Source: Dendrophyllia cribrosa (Eukaryota; Cnidaria; Anthozoa; Scleractinia; Dendrophylliidae). From it: 64,000 bases of DNA. The translations under genes were made by a program, and so were the position numbers. The stretch covers positions 26,583,676 to 26,647,675 of the forward strand of contig JAJLRJ010000010.1 of NCBI GenBank assembly GCA_024195265.1, given 5' to 3'. Below the pieces are notes generated by a model. That model did not search any database and was not told the DNA's origin. It saw nothing but the letters and a program-made list of their open reading frames with translations. Below are positions 55,044-64,000 of this stretch, in pieces. Within the stretch, counting starts at the first letter, position 1; the number at the start of each line of letters is the position of its first letter.

Positions 55044-56192
55044 ATGGGCACCAAAATGGGACCAAGCTACGCTAACCTTTTTGTAGGCTCCGTCGAAAAA
55101 AAATTTTTTAATCAATACCACGGAACCAAACCCGAACTCTACGGCCGCTACATCGATGATTGCTTTGGCGCTACCTCTTCCAGTAAAGAGGAACTTAATC
55201 AATTTATAACTTCTGTCAATACTTTTCATCCAGCTCTAAAATATACCTGGGAAATTTTCGAAACCTCAGTCGCTTTTCTTGACATTAATATTTCAATCAA
55301 CGGTAACAGTTTATCCACAAGTGTGCACTACAAACCTACAGATTCCCACAGTTATCTGTTACATTCATCCTCACATCCATCGCACGTTAAAAACGCCATT
55401 CCGTATTCTCAATTTCTCAGACTTCGACGTCTATGTAGTGATGACTCTGATTTTTCCAACAAGTCAGAAGAAATGTGCCAGTTTTTCAAGAAACGTGGGT
55501 ACCCTGACTCTGTTGTTAACACGGGCCAACAACGTGCACAACAGATCGACAGACAATCAGCACTACAAACGCCACAGAAGGAAGAGAACGAGAGAATTCC
55601 ATTCACCCTCACTTTCCACCCACACAACAACACAGTCAAAAGCATCATTTTAAAAAGTTTCAAATTACTCCAAAACGACCCCGAAACTGGCAGAATTTTT
55701 TCACAACCCCCACTAATTTCATTCAAACGTGACAAAAACATAGGCAACTTTCTAGTTACGAGCGCGCTGAAATCTGACGATGAACCGGGAACTTTCAAAT
55801 GCAAACGCACACGATGTAATACTTGTCCTTTCATTCACAACGCTGACAAAATAACAGGACCTAAACGATCTATTAAAATCACTGATCGTTTTACATGCAC
55901 CTCCGTAAATGTTATCTACTGCATAACATGTACTTTTTGCAAAAAGATATACATTGGCGAAACAGGGAGGAGACTGGGCGACCGTTTTCGTGAACATCTC
56001 CGAGACGTCGAAAAAAATGACAAAGACGCATCCAAACCAGTCGCGCGCTATTTTAATCTTACTAACCATTCTAAACAACACATGACAATCTGCGGCCTTT
56101 CCCTACACCAGGGTAACACAGAAAGCCGTAAAAATCTAGAACAAAAAAATCATCTTTCAAATCGGCACTCTCAAACCCCACGGAATCAATGA
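55044..56192 (+). CDS. Penelope reverse transcriptase (C-terminal part) with GIY-YIG endonuclease
   Basis: 382 uninterrupted codons. The frame begins at MGTKMGPSYANLFVG, the RT motif B region, so the upstream fingers and motif A are missing. YIDD, the catalytic RT motif C, is at residues 36-39. A Cys pair (CNTCPF, about 259-264) precedes the endonuclease module: IYC at 291-293 and YIGETGR at 303-309 with downstream RFREHL, which are the GIY and YIG strands and the catalytic arginine region, then a conserved ARYFNLTNHS segment. The family nicks DNA and primes reverse transcription at the target. This copy cannot encode a whole RT. The ATG is simply the first after the inversion junction and may not be a real start. 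Confidence 0.9.
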   Translation: MGTKMGPSYANLFVGSVEKKFFNQYHGTKPELYGRYIDDCFGATSSSKEELNQFITSVNTFHPALKYTWEIFETSVAFLDINISINGNSLSTSVHYKPTDSHSYLLHSSSHPSHVKNAIPYSQFLRLRRLCSDDSDFSNKSEEMCQFFKKRGYPDSVVNTGQQRAQQIDRQSALQTPQKEENERIPFTLTFHPHNNTVKSIILKSFKLLQNDPETGRIFSQPPLISFKRDKNIGNFLVTSALKSDDEPGTFKCKRTRCNTCPFIHNADKITGPKRSIKITDRFTCTSVNVIYCITCTFCKKIYIGETGRRLGDRFREHLRDVEKNDKDASKPVARYFNLTNHSKQHMTICGLSLHQGNTESRKNLEQKNHLSNRHSQTPRNQ

Positions 56193-56301
56193 ACGGTTTT
56201 CATTCAACTAATTTACATTTGTTTTTCACGTCACCAAATTTCCACCAATAGCGTAGCTCCACCGCTTACTATATAAAACCACACACTACCCACAATTCCT
56301 T

Positions 56302-56350
56302 GATTCGCTCCGACGAAGGGCTAGCGCTCGAAACGTCAGCTACTTGAATC
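56302..56350 (+). ncRNA. Hammerhead-like ribozyme motif, right arm
   Basis: Stem I can form from GATTC/GAATC plus GCT/AGC around an internal loop; then C-C-G-A-C-G-A (56310-56316), stem II GGGC/GCTC (loop TAGC), GAAA (56330-56333) and a two-base-pair stem III ending GTC at 56337, the expected cleavage position. Such minimal-stem-III hammerheads are known from Penelope elements. Two departures: the core has C where U4 should be, and an extra A follows A9. Activity is therefore doubtful. Confidence 0.45.
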
Positions 56351-56471
56351 TTTTTACGGTGGTCAATTTACCTTATCGACTCAGTCGATAAAACTAAATT
56401 CTCGTGTTTCATCCCCCCACCGACGCAGCACCACAGTTTCTCTAGAAACTAACCCATTTAACGAATATAAT

Positions 56472-57415
56472 AGGTCACCATGAATACCAATTTTCCTCTA
56501 AACCAGACATTAGGATCTTAAAACCCTCAGGCAGTCCAACTTAGCAGCAAGTCACGATCAGGGATTGACACAATGCATTATACGTGTACGGGTACAATTT
56601 CGAGCAAAACTGCCATCCTAATAGTGTTATTCTGTTAGCGTTTCCTATTGTTGTCAATAATCGATCGTAATTAACATGTCTTTCAAAATCAAAAATTAAA
56701 ATCATTTTTTACGCATTCTAGTTTGTCTTGTCGTTTTTGAGTAAAAAATGTAAAACTTCAAGCTATTTTATAGGTGTATACGGATGCACAGTTAACATTT
56801 GGCATCAGGCGGTTCTTTTTGCGGCAAAACTACCAGCATAATAGCCTAGCATAATACTTCATTTTAGGAGCATAATGTGTCAACCCCTAGTCGCGATCTT
56901 GTCAGTCGATATGTAGCGAACTTGTCAATATTTTTAAGTAGGCACAGACATTATCGTGTAATAACAATATTTAGGTGTTATACTTTTGTTAGATGTAATC
57001 TATCTTCGGAGTTGTTCTCCATCTCGTTTCTCAAAAAAAAAAAAAAAAACACGTGGATTTTGTGAATGAAAATTAAATTAAAATATTGATGCGAAATTAT
57101 TGCGGTAATTTAATTTTAGACCAATAGATCATTATATTTTGTTCCGAGTGTAGTATAAGCTTTATATATGGTGTAATTGATGTAAGTCATTGTTATTGTA
57201 AAAATTTGCAAAAACAAACCGATCATCACTTAAATTTAAATTTTAATATGCAGACTTCGTTGACAAATAATTTTCAGAAGGGACAAAATTGTAACCAAGT
57301 ATGATGCATGTTTTAGGTGTGTTTCCGGTGTGTCCTGGTTTTGACAATGTTGTTCTTCCGTCAGACTGCTTTTCTTTCTACAACTTGCAATTATATAACC
57401 TATAACCATGGCGTG
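56472..57415. other. Intergenic, nothing recognised
   Basis: AT-rich; a poly-A run at 57034-57049. Confidence 0.45.
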
Positions 57416-58865
57416 GTCGACTCTTGTGTCTGTGGAAGAAATTCTAAGGTGTGAACATTTAAATTTAAGCCTCTGGTGGTGCTGTTTATTATGATGTAGA
57501 AGGTGATTCTAACGTTTGAGTATGTGCACGAAACACCAAACTGTGACCATTCAAATGAAAGCTGTTAAGCAATACGTTCCTTTACTGTTTATTATGCTGT
57601 ACAAGGTGGTTCTAACTTTTGAGTCTGTGAATGAAATCCTAAAGTGTGACCATTCAAATAAAAGCTATTGAGCAGTACTTTCCTGTGGTACTGTTTCAGA
57701 CTGTTTATTATGCTGTACAAGGTGGTGTTAACTCTTGAGTCTGTGGATGAAATCCTAAAGTGTGAACATTCAAATGAAAGCTATTAAGCAGTACTTTCCT
57801 GTGGTACTGTTTATTGTGCTGTACAAGGTGGTCCTAATGTTTGAATCTGTGGATGAAATCCTAAAGTGTGACGTTCATTCAAAAGAAAGCTACTGAGCAG
57901 TACTTTCCTGTAGTACTGTTTATTATATGCTGTACAAGGTGGTTCTAACGTTTGAGTCTGTGGATGAAATCCTAAAGTGTGACCATTCAAATGAAAGCTA
58001 TTAAGCAGTACGTTCCTTTATTATGCTGTAGTAGGTGGTTCTAACTTTTGAGTCTGTGGATGAAATCCTAAAGTGTGGCCATTCAAATGAAAGCTATTGA
58101 GCAGTACTTTCCTGTGGTGCTGTTTATTATGTTGTACAAGGTGCAGTCCTAACTTTTCAGTCTGTGGATGAAATCCTAACGTGCGACCATTCAAATGAAA
58201 GCTACTGAGCAGTACTTTCCTGTGGTACTGTTTATTAATATGTTGTACAAGGTGGTTCTAACTTTTGAGTCTGTGGATGAAATCCTAAAGTGTGACAATT
58301 GAAATGAAAGCTACTAAGCAGTACTTTCCTGTGGTACTGTTTATTATGTTGAACAAGGTGGTTCTAACGTTTGATTCTGTGGATGAAATCCTAAAGTGCA
58401 GTGACCATTTAAATGAAAGCTATCGAGCAGTACTTTCCTGTCATAGTACTGTTTATTATGTTGTACAAGATGGTTCTTAAACGTTTGAGTCTGTGGATGA
58501 AATCCTAAAGTGCAGTGACCATTCAAATGAAAGCTACTGAGCAGTACTTTCCTGTAGTACTGTTTATTATGCTGTACAAGATGGTTCTAACGTTTGAGTC
58601 TGTGGATGAAATCCTAAAGTGCAGTGACCATTCAAATGAAAGCTACTGAGCAATACTTTCCTGTGGTACTGTTTATTATGCTGTACAAGGTGGTTCTAAC
58701 TTTTTAGTCTGTGGATGAAATCCTAAAGTGTGACCATTGAAATGAAAGCTACTGAGCAGTACTTTCCTGTGGTACTGTTTATTATGCTGTACAAGATGGT
58801 TCTTACGTTTGAGTCTGTGGATGAAACACCAAAATGTGATCATTCAAATGAAAGATATTGAGCAG
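57416..58865 (+). repeat. Satellite A array, about fourteen units
   Basis: GTCTGTGGATGAAATCCTAA and CATTCAAATGAAAGCTA(C/T)T recur at 95-115 bp, the inverse of the 11.2 kb monomer. More variable than that array: several units carry 2-4-bp insertions (CTAAAGTGCAGTGACC; TATATGCTGTACAAGG), so frames do not persist. Confidence 0.95.
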
Positions 58866-59252
58866 TCTTTCAGCTATGGTAGTTTCGTAGAATCTGGAAT
58901 TGATACCGTTTATCGTCGTTTGATACTGAATGAAGACAATTAAAAAAAAATATGAAGAAATTTTGAAAACTGTAATACAGTCAAAACGATGTGAATAAGA
59001 ATTTAGAATTTCAGCAGCGAATATGACCACCAATAAAATTGAATTGGACATCGATCAGTGAAATTGTAGTCTGCATTAAACGTTTTTTTTTTTTCTGAAA
59101 AACTGTCAGTGCCACCTTAAAACTATAAACCCGGCTCGCACCATATCACCTGTTACAACTACAACTTGTAATACCTGTACGTTGAGCGACCCCCACCCCC
59201 TCCCCATCTTGCCAAAAGATAAGGGCCGAAAATTTGTTTTTAGTCTTCAACA
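58866..59252. other. Intergenic, nothing recognised
   Basis: Contains a CACCCCCTCCCC run near 59193. Confidence 0.45.
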
Positions 59253-59779
59253 TTAAAGTGCCCCTGTGATCAAATTTTTGATTTTCATTTTTTTACATTT
59301 CCGTGTACAGTTAGTACATTGCGAACATCAGAAGTCATTTTATTTTAACATTTATTTCCGAGAATTTACGGCCGCCATTAATCAACCTTGTTCCAAGGCT
59401 TGGTTGCGAATGGGAGAAAGTGACGTCAAAGACTCAAGCATACCTCACGGGTTGAAATTATACTGATAACAATAAGTATTGAAAATCACGCGAAAAGCAA
59501 CAAAGGCTTTGGACTTGTTCTTCGTGCAATTTTCTATGCTTATTGTTATTATAATTTCAACCCGTGAGGTATGTTTGAGTCACTTTCTCCCATTCGCAAC
59601 CAAGCCTTGGAACAAGGTTGATTAATGGCGGCCGTAAATTCTTAGAAATAAATGTTAAAATAAAATGACTTCTGATGTTCGTAATGGATTGAAATTTGGC
59701 AAGATGAGTAAGAAAGTCTAATAGTACACGAAAATGTAAAAAAATGAAAATCAAAAATTTGATCACAGGGGCACTTTAA
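59253..59779. mobile_element. Palindromic TTAA MITE, AGTGCCCCTGTGATC ends
   Basis: TTAA at 59253-59256 and 59776-59779; arms of about 230 bp are near-perfect inverses (AGTGCCCCTGTGATCAAATT against AATTTGATCACAGGGGCACT). The two MIKFLIFIFLHFRV frames on opposite strands are mirror images, not genes. Confidence 0.92.
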
Positions 59780-60169
59780 CACTCTGGGTTCCGCCTCCCC
59801 TTATTTACTCCAAGTCCCCGAATCCCCGCCCCCCTCCCCCCCACCACTCCACGCTACCTCACCCCCTTTACGATAGATTCTGCGGGATCAGCCACCGGCA
59901 AAGGCCCCTTTTGTCCGTGAGAACAAATTTCATCAACACCATATAAATCTGTTTTGACACTTTGGTACAAGGTTTCCGGACAAAATAAAGCTGAGTAAAA
60001 TAACCGATCGCTCAACGTTTAAATGGTGGCTGAGATTAATCAAGCTCACAAGCTCCAACTTTTTTTTCCATTTCAAGGCCAATGTCAATTTGATCGTTAA
60101 AATTCAGATAATTAGCAGCTACATCACAGTTCGTGAAAATTACTACATTCCGCACATATGCAGTAAACT

Positions 60170-60317
60170 TTAAATTTGTTCAGCCACCATTTTTACTGGA
60201 ATTTTTAAACTATAAAAGTTCTTATCTTTGCAGAGCTTCTTCCTGACTTGCCACTGAGTTTCAGTCTTCCTGGTTTTTTTTTCTTCTCTCTTCCTCTCTC
60301 TGAGTTCCACAGTCTTC
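60170..60317 (-). CDS. Candidate two-exon small basic protein, exon 2
   Basis: On the minus strand, acceptor TTTGTGTCTTCAG ends at 60318. The exon continues the frame of the candidate exon 1 as RKTVELRERKREEKKTRKTE then TQWQVRKKLCKDKNFYSLKI and PVKMVAEQI to a TAA at 60172-60170. The joined product is 57 residues, very rich in Lys, Arg and Glu at first (likely helical), with no recognised family. No clear poly(A) signal was seen, and a purine-rich run by chance could give such a sequence. Confidence 0.35.
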
Positions 60318-60513
60318 CTGAAGACACAAAGAAACAATTCAATTGATTAGCTAAAATAAACAGTTTTTAAGATACATAAGAAGGAAACTCGGAAATAATT
60401 TTTGGCTAATGCGAGATTCTCAGTTCTTCCATGATTCTGGGCCAGTGTTCTTTTGGGTCTTTCTGCGTGTACCGGTACTCATTGTCTTCTATTGTTTGTG
60501 AGGGGAGCGATTT

Positions 60514-60628
60514 TAGAATACCCGTCCACTTATTTACATATCCCTAAACGTTTTAAAGAACGAAGCATATGAAAACAAAAGGACCATTCTTATTCAATGA
60601 GATGCAAATAAGTGGACGGGTATTCTAC
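60514..60628. mobile_element. MITE, TAGAATACCCGTCCACTTAT ends
   Basis: TAGAATACCCGTCCACTTAT and ATAAGTGGACGGGTATTCTA are inverted ends about 115 bp apart, inside the intron of the candidate small gene. Confidence 0.85.
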
Positions 60629-60993
60629 AGTTTAGCCAATTTGACTAATTGTTTTAGTATAAATCTACTAGACGTTCAAAACAAGACATGCTTGCGTTTT
60701 TATTGAATAATGATATAAATATAACAACCGCGCACACTCACTTTCTACAGCAGGATAGATAGAAAGTAGCTTTGCCAATAAGACAACAAGCAGCATTCGT
60801 GATGGGAACGCTAGTAGATTTACACTAAAAAAAGTTACGAACGGAATACAGACAAGGCAGCCGGTTTTAACGGACCAATTTTAGCTCAAGCGACGTTCAA
60901 GACCACGTGGAAACTTTACCGAGCAACATTTCATATTCCTTCAGCTTTCTATATTAACAAGTTTGAGTAAAATTTTAACAAAGCAGTACATAC

Positions 60994-61019
60994 CTTCGGT
61001 TGGAGTTGCGTGAAGCCAT
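60994..61019 (-). CDS. Candidate two-exon small basic protein, exon 1
   Basis: Minus strand: GGAAATGGCTTCACGC gives MASRNSNR and a split arginine, ending at the strong donor CGAAG|GTATGT. ATG has A at -3 and G at +4. Phase 2 matches exon 2. Two CCAAT-type boxes lie upstream on this strand (61178-61202), consistent with a promoter. Confidence 0.35.
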
Positions 61020-61638
61020 TTCCGACCATTTCCCCGCTCTTTAAGTTTTCCAGGCGTCTTCAACATTCACTAAAGAGCATACAGCAAGATGCAACACGAC
61101 TCGGACGTCTTCACAGGAAAACCGACTTTCTTTGTTTGTGACAAATTCAACAATTAATTCTATGAATATGGATTAGAAATTAAGGCCAATCGTTGGCCAA
61201 TGTGTCAAATACTTGAAAGAAACGTTATTTGCACGCGTTTTCAGCGAGCGAATTACGAACCACAAAAGGAAAGAATGTATCACATTGAGTGTTTTCAAAT
61301 TCTGTATGCATAAAAAGAAAAGTTTTCTTCATAACAAAATACATTTTTGAAAAAGGTACCGTGCTGAAAAAAAAATTAAATGAAGGTTTTTAAATTTTTT
61401 CAATACTGCTGTAGGCTATAGAAGAAATTTCAAATTGGCGTTGGACCAACAATGGCTTGTTTTAAAAATCTCTTGCTTTATTGTGAATTTTAAATCTCTG
61501 TTTTAGAATTAGCTCTGAGGCGTTTTTTTTTCCATCCTTCAAGGGGCTATTTTGAACATTTCTCTTTTCAAGGACTTTATAAAAGGCTTATATATTTTAG
61601 AGACATTACTCTGAACTCTGAACTTTTCGTTATTCATC
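61020..61638. other. Upstream of the candidate small gene
   Basis: Apart from paired CCAAT-type boxes (61178-61202) nothing is recognised. Confidence 0.4.
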
Positions 61639-61749
61639 ATTCTCGTCCCCAGAGCCGCTTGGCCCTCTTAACCGCTGGAGCCTGAGTACGAGCCCTCGCA
61701 CTCAGTCTCCGGCAGTTAAGAGGGCCAAGCGGCTCTGGGGACGAGAATG
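61639..61749. mobile_element. Palindromic MITE with direct-repeat flanks GTTATTCAT
   Basis: Arms CATTCTCGTCCCCAGAGCCG and its inverse pair almost perfectly over 45 bp. GTTATTCAT occurs immediately on each side (61629-61637 and 61750-61758), a 9-bp target duplication. Confidence 0.88.
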
Positions 61750-61842
61750 GTTATTCATCAGTCGGGAAAATCTTTGTTCAGCCCCAGACCCCTTGCTTCG
61801 CTCGCTTAGCGCTGTAAGGCCAGGGGACGCGACTGGGGGTTG

Positions 61843-61845
<3 letters not shown>

Positions 61846-61876
<31 letters not shown>

Positions 61877-61990
61877 GGAGTGAAACATGAAATCCGAGTT
61901 GACAAGGTAAATTGGCCACCGTTAAGAGATTAAAAAAGCTCACATTTTGAGCACAAGCCCTTCGTCAGTTACGGGCACCCAAGGACCTCC
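61846..61990 (-). mobile_element. Penelope 3' tail fragment
   Basis: The minus strand matches 56300-56455: tail GTTTCTAAAGAAACTGTGGT then GCTGCGTCGGTGGGGG on the plus strand, the GGTAAATTGGCCACCGTTAA block, and a hammerhead-like core (ACTGACGAAGGGCTTGTGCT then CAAAATGTGAGC). Here U4 is intact, but the GAAA has become AAAA. Confidence 0.8.
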
Positions 61991-62800
61991 CATTTTCTCT
62001 TTCCCTTGGTCCTTTGCGCTCTCCGCTCTTTGTCAAGCCTTCCCGCGGGCCTTCTCGCAGTACTTCCGCCAAAAATCCCAGTAAACGCCTGGGTACGAGC
62101 CAGGCTCCTGACAGTTCTTGCTACTCTATGTTTTTGACTAAATGCCCAAGACTTTTATTTCAAACTTAATTACTTTAAAGAGGTGTTTATTTAAGAATCA
62201 GTCATAATGCAAGCCAGGCACAGAGAAATTTCCTTTTTGGCTTCTCAATAAAGAGTGTGTTTTTGGGAAGGAGGCGTATATTCGGGTAAATACGGGGTAA
62301 GCTTCATACATTGGTTTCAAACTTATTCGAGCCTTCAAGCATAACATTGACTTTATTGGCAAGCAAAAAACTACCACCCATAACAACGGCTGGTCTTCAT
62401 CATCGACATAACCACAAGCATTAGATCACTAGACAAAGAAAATGCGGGTAACAATACGAACTCCAACAGAGCAAAACAGCTATCCGCGGTTGCTACCCTG
62501 CTTTATCGGTTTCTGTCGTATTGTTGTCTCGCAAAGTCTACGTTTTTACGTGGTCAGATAAGCCTTGCAGTTTGTAGATTATGTTTGTTCATTTTTTTGG
62601 CTGATCAGGTCTTTCGTAGATCCTGTGTATCGTTTACAGCATTATCGTTTGCGGTCTTTTGCAGATTTGAACAATACCTGGCAGTTTCGTCCGTCTAGTG
62701 TTGAATTGCCAGTGAAAACCAGCCTTATACCTATCTCCCGCCGATTTTTTTTTCCGCCCTTTTCTACTCTCCCTCGCTCCACTAACTGCTCCTGGGTCTC
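61991..62800. other. Intergenic, nothing recognised
   Basis: Short frames on both strands; GCCTGGGTACGAGCCAGGCT at 62088-62107 is a small palindrome. Confidence 0.4.
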
Positions 62801-62900
62801 AGACGATGCGCTCAGCCGGAGAATACAGCCGCCTCTCATCGCTCCCGGCCACTAAGAGCGCTCACGCGAGGCGACTGTATTCGCAGGCTACTCTTCGCTC
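62801..62900. repeat. Fragment of the AGGCGGCTGTATTC element
   Basis: CGGAGAATACAGCCGCCTCT and GAGGCGACTGTATTCGCAGG are inverted, a small MITE related to fragments at 3.3 and 10.1 kb. Confidence 0.6.
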
Positions 62901-64000
62901 AGTCCGGCACAAGCCGCTTTAACGGTAGGGGATGTTAAAGAACCCACTCACTGTTCGGAAAGAGCAGGGGATGTAGTCCCCGGTGAGTGGTACAATCTTT
63001 CTTTCTTTGGCGGAGGGGAGGGGGGAGGGGATGAAGTTACAGGCCCACAGGCGCAAACTATTATTATCAGCTCATTAGCATTACATTATACTTTGTTATT
63101 GTGACACTTTATTGCCAACGAGCCAGCCGAGCGAAGACGCGAGGCTGGCGAGGCGGCAGAGAATAGTGCCGCGCGAGGAAGTGCTAAGGTAGAAAAATTC
63201 TCGATCGAGCCTGAAAAAGTGTAAGGTAATGTAATGTAGACTTTGGTTTGAGCCAATTGCAAGGCGGGAACTATTAGAGCCAATGAAAAGACGTGTTATT
63301 GCCACACCAAGAACCCGTTGCCTAGCACGTGACCAAAATCTTCCTGAAGTGAAATTCTTGAAATTACAAACTGATTTTAAAAAGATTTTGCACATATCGC
63401 ATGTTTTAAACTCCTAAAATAATGTCAGCGTCAGAATCTTCATTTTAATTAACGTGTTTCGTTGCAACAATTCCCTTCCAAACAAAGCATCGTGAACGGC
63501 TCGCTTTTTTAGGTATTTGTTCAAGCGTAAAATATGCAACTTTGTTTGTCTAGACAAACCGTCGCGCTTCTTCACACACAAACAAGGGAAATTCGTTCTG
63601 TCGAGCAAACTGACGATAATTCGAACGAGTGAAAAGGCTTAACAACCGGCACTAAACAAGTTTTTGTACAAAATAAATCTTGATTACACGTGCAGAAACA
63701 TGAAGGCGGTAACGCAACGGACTTGCATGTTTCACGCTTGAACAAACACGTAAAAGGGTTAGCCTTTGAACAAGAATTCTCCATTTCAACTTTTGCAGCA
63801 CGCTTCATATTTCCAAACCTTTTTCTACTCGTTCTACTCATTTTAAAACGTTTTCAATAGCTTTTAAAACGTTTCTTGGCTGCTTTATTGTCTGATATGA
63901 AATGTTTACTACAACATTACAGCGATTTTGATTTCAGTTAGCCGATCAAAGCATGACATTTTTTATTTCTTCGGTGAGTGTGGTCAAAGGGCCACCAAAC
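62901..64000. other. Intergenic, no firm feature
   Basis: Includes a GGGATGTTAAAGAACCCACT motif (62929) that may be a repeat end, a GGAGGGG run near 63015, and a Cys-rich 89-codon minus-strand frame (63572-63841) without recognisable splice context. Confidence 0.4.

Larger units (their letters stand above)
54514..56471 (+). mobile_element. Penelope-like element insertion with inverted 3'-end copy and 13-bp target duplication
   Basis: The 13-mer TAACGAATATAAT at 54514-54526 and 56459-56471 flanks the unit. The body (about 55030-56458, plus strand) is a 5'-truncated Penelope element with a long ORF. The left part (54527 to about 55034) is an inverted copy of the element's own 3' end, matching 55906-56405. 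The right end carries 53 extra bases (56406-56458) with an AGTTTCTCTAGAAACT hairpin that the left arm lacks. Inverted or tandem partial copies are a known habit of Penelope elements. The near-identity of the arms and the open reading frame suggest a recent insertion. Confidence 0.92.

Noticed and set aside
59266..59766. Two similar hydrophobic proteins on opposite strands (MIKFLIFIFLHFRV)
   Set aside because: Mirror-image translations of a palindromic MITE.
63572..63841. 89-codon Cys-rich minus-strand frame
   Set aside because: No signal peptide, splice context or recognisable cysteine pattern; could be chance.

Overview
The window is eukaryotic nuclear DNA: AT-rich, intron-rich and crowded with short inverted-repeat transposons, satellites and Penelope-like retroelements. 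The one fully recognisable gene is a group I p21-activated kinase (PAK). The repeat content, and small elements such as the one ending in GGCCCCGGTTGTTCAAAAGG, suggest an anthozoan cnidarian, most likely a stony coral. That assignment is an inference from sequence style; no marker gene fixes it.

Layout. 0-18 kb is intergenic: dispersed elements with ends like ACAGTCAAACCTCC, TTAA-flanked miniature transposons (MITEs), an orphan spliced-looking coding exon (6023-6383), two satellite arrays (11.2-12.2 and 13.75-14.6 kb), a LINE 3' fragment (14.8-15.0 kb) and a 0.7 kb terminal-inverted-repeat element (15.4-16.1 kb). 18.4-39.2 kb holds the complete plus-strand PAK gene. Its 19 coding exons all join in frame with GT/AG sites. 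Skipping exon 5 gives a normal-length 528-residue kinase; including that 471-nt Ser/Lys-rich exon gives 685 residues. The introns carry many MITEs and a remnant piggyBac element, and are strikingly enriched in the palindrome TACATGTA.

39.7-46 kb has a decayed minus-strand Penelope reverse transcriptase split by a TTAA-flanked MITE, a foldback element with an internal 102-bp tandem repeat, and small MITEs. 46.2-49.0 kb is a 2.8 kb tandem array built from TCAA, CAGT and CCAA tetranucleotides. 49.2-54 kb is a run of foldback elements. 54.5-56.5 kb is a well-preserved, 5'-truncated Penelope element with an inverted copy of its own 3' end, hammerhead-like motifs in both arms and a 13-bp target duplication. 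57.4-58.9 kb is a second array of the 11.2 kb satellite in opposite orientation. 59.2-64 kb holds more MITEs, a possible two-exon small gene on the minus strand (60170-61019) and a Penelope tail fragment.

How it fits together: PAK is an effector of Rac/Cdc42 and has nothing functional to do with its neighbours. The rest is mostly a record of transposon nesting, in which TTAA-inserting MITEs, satellites and Penelope elements repeatedly insert into, and amplify from, one another.
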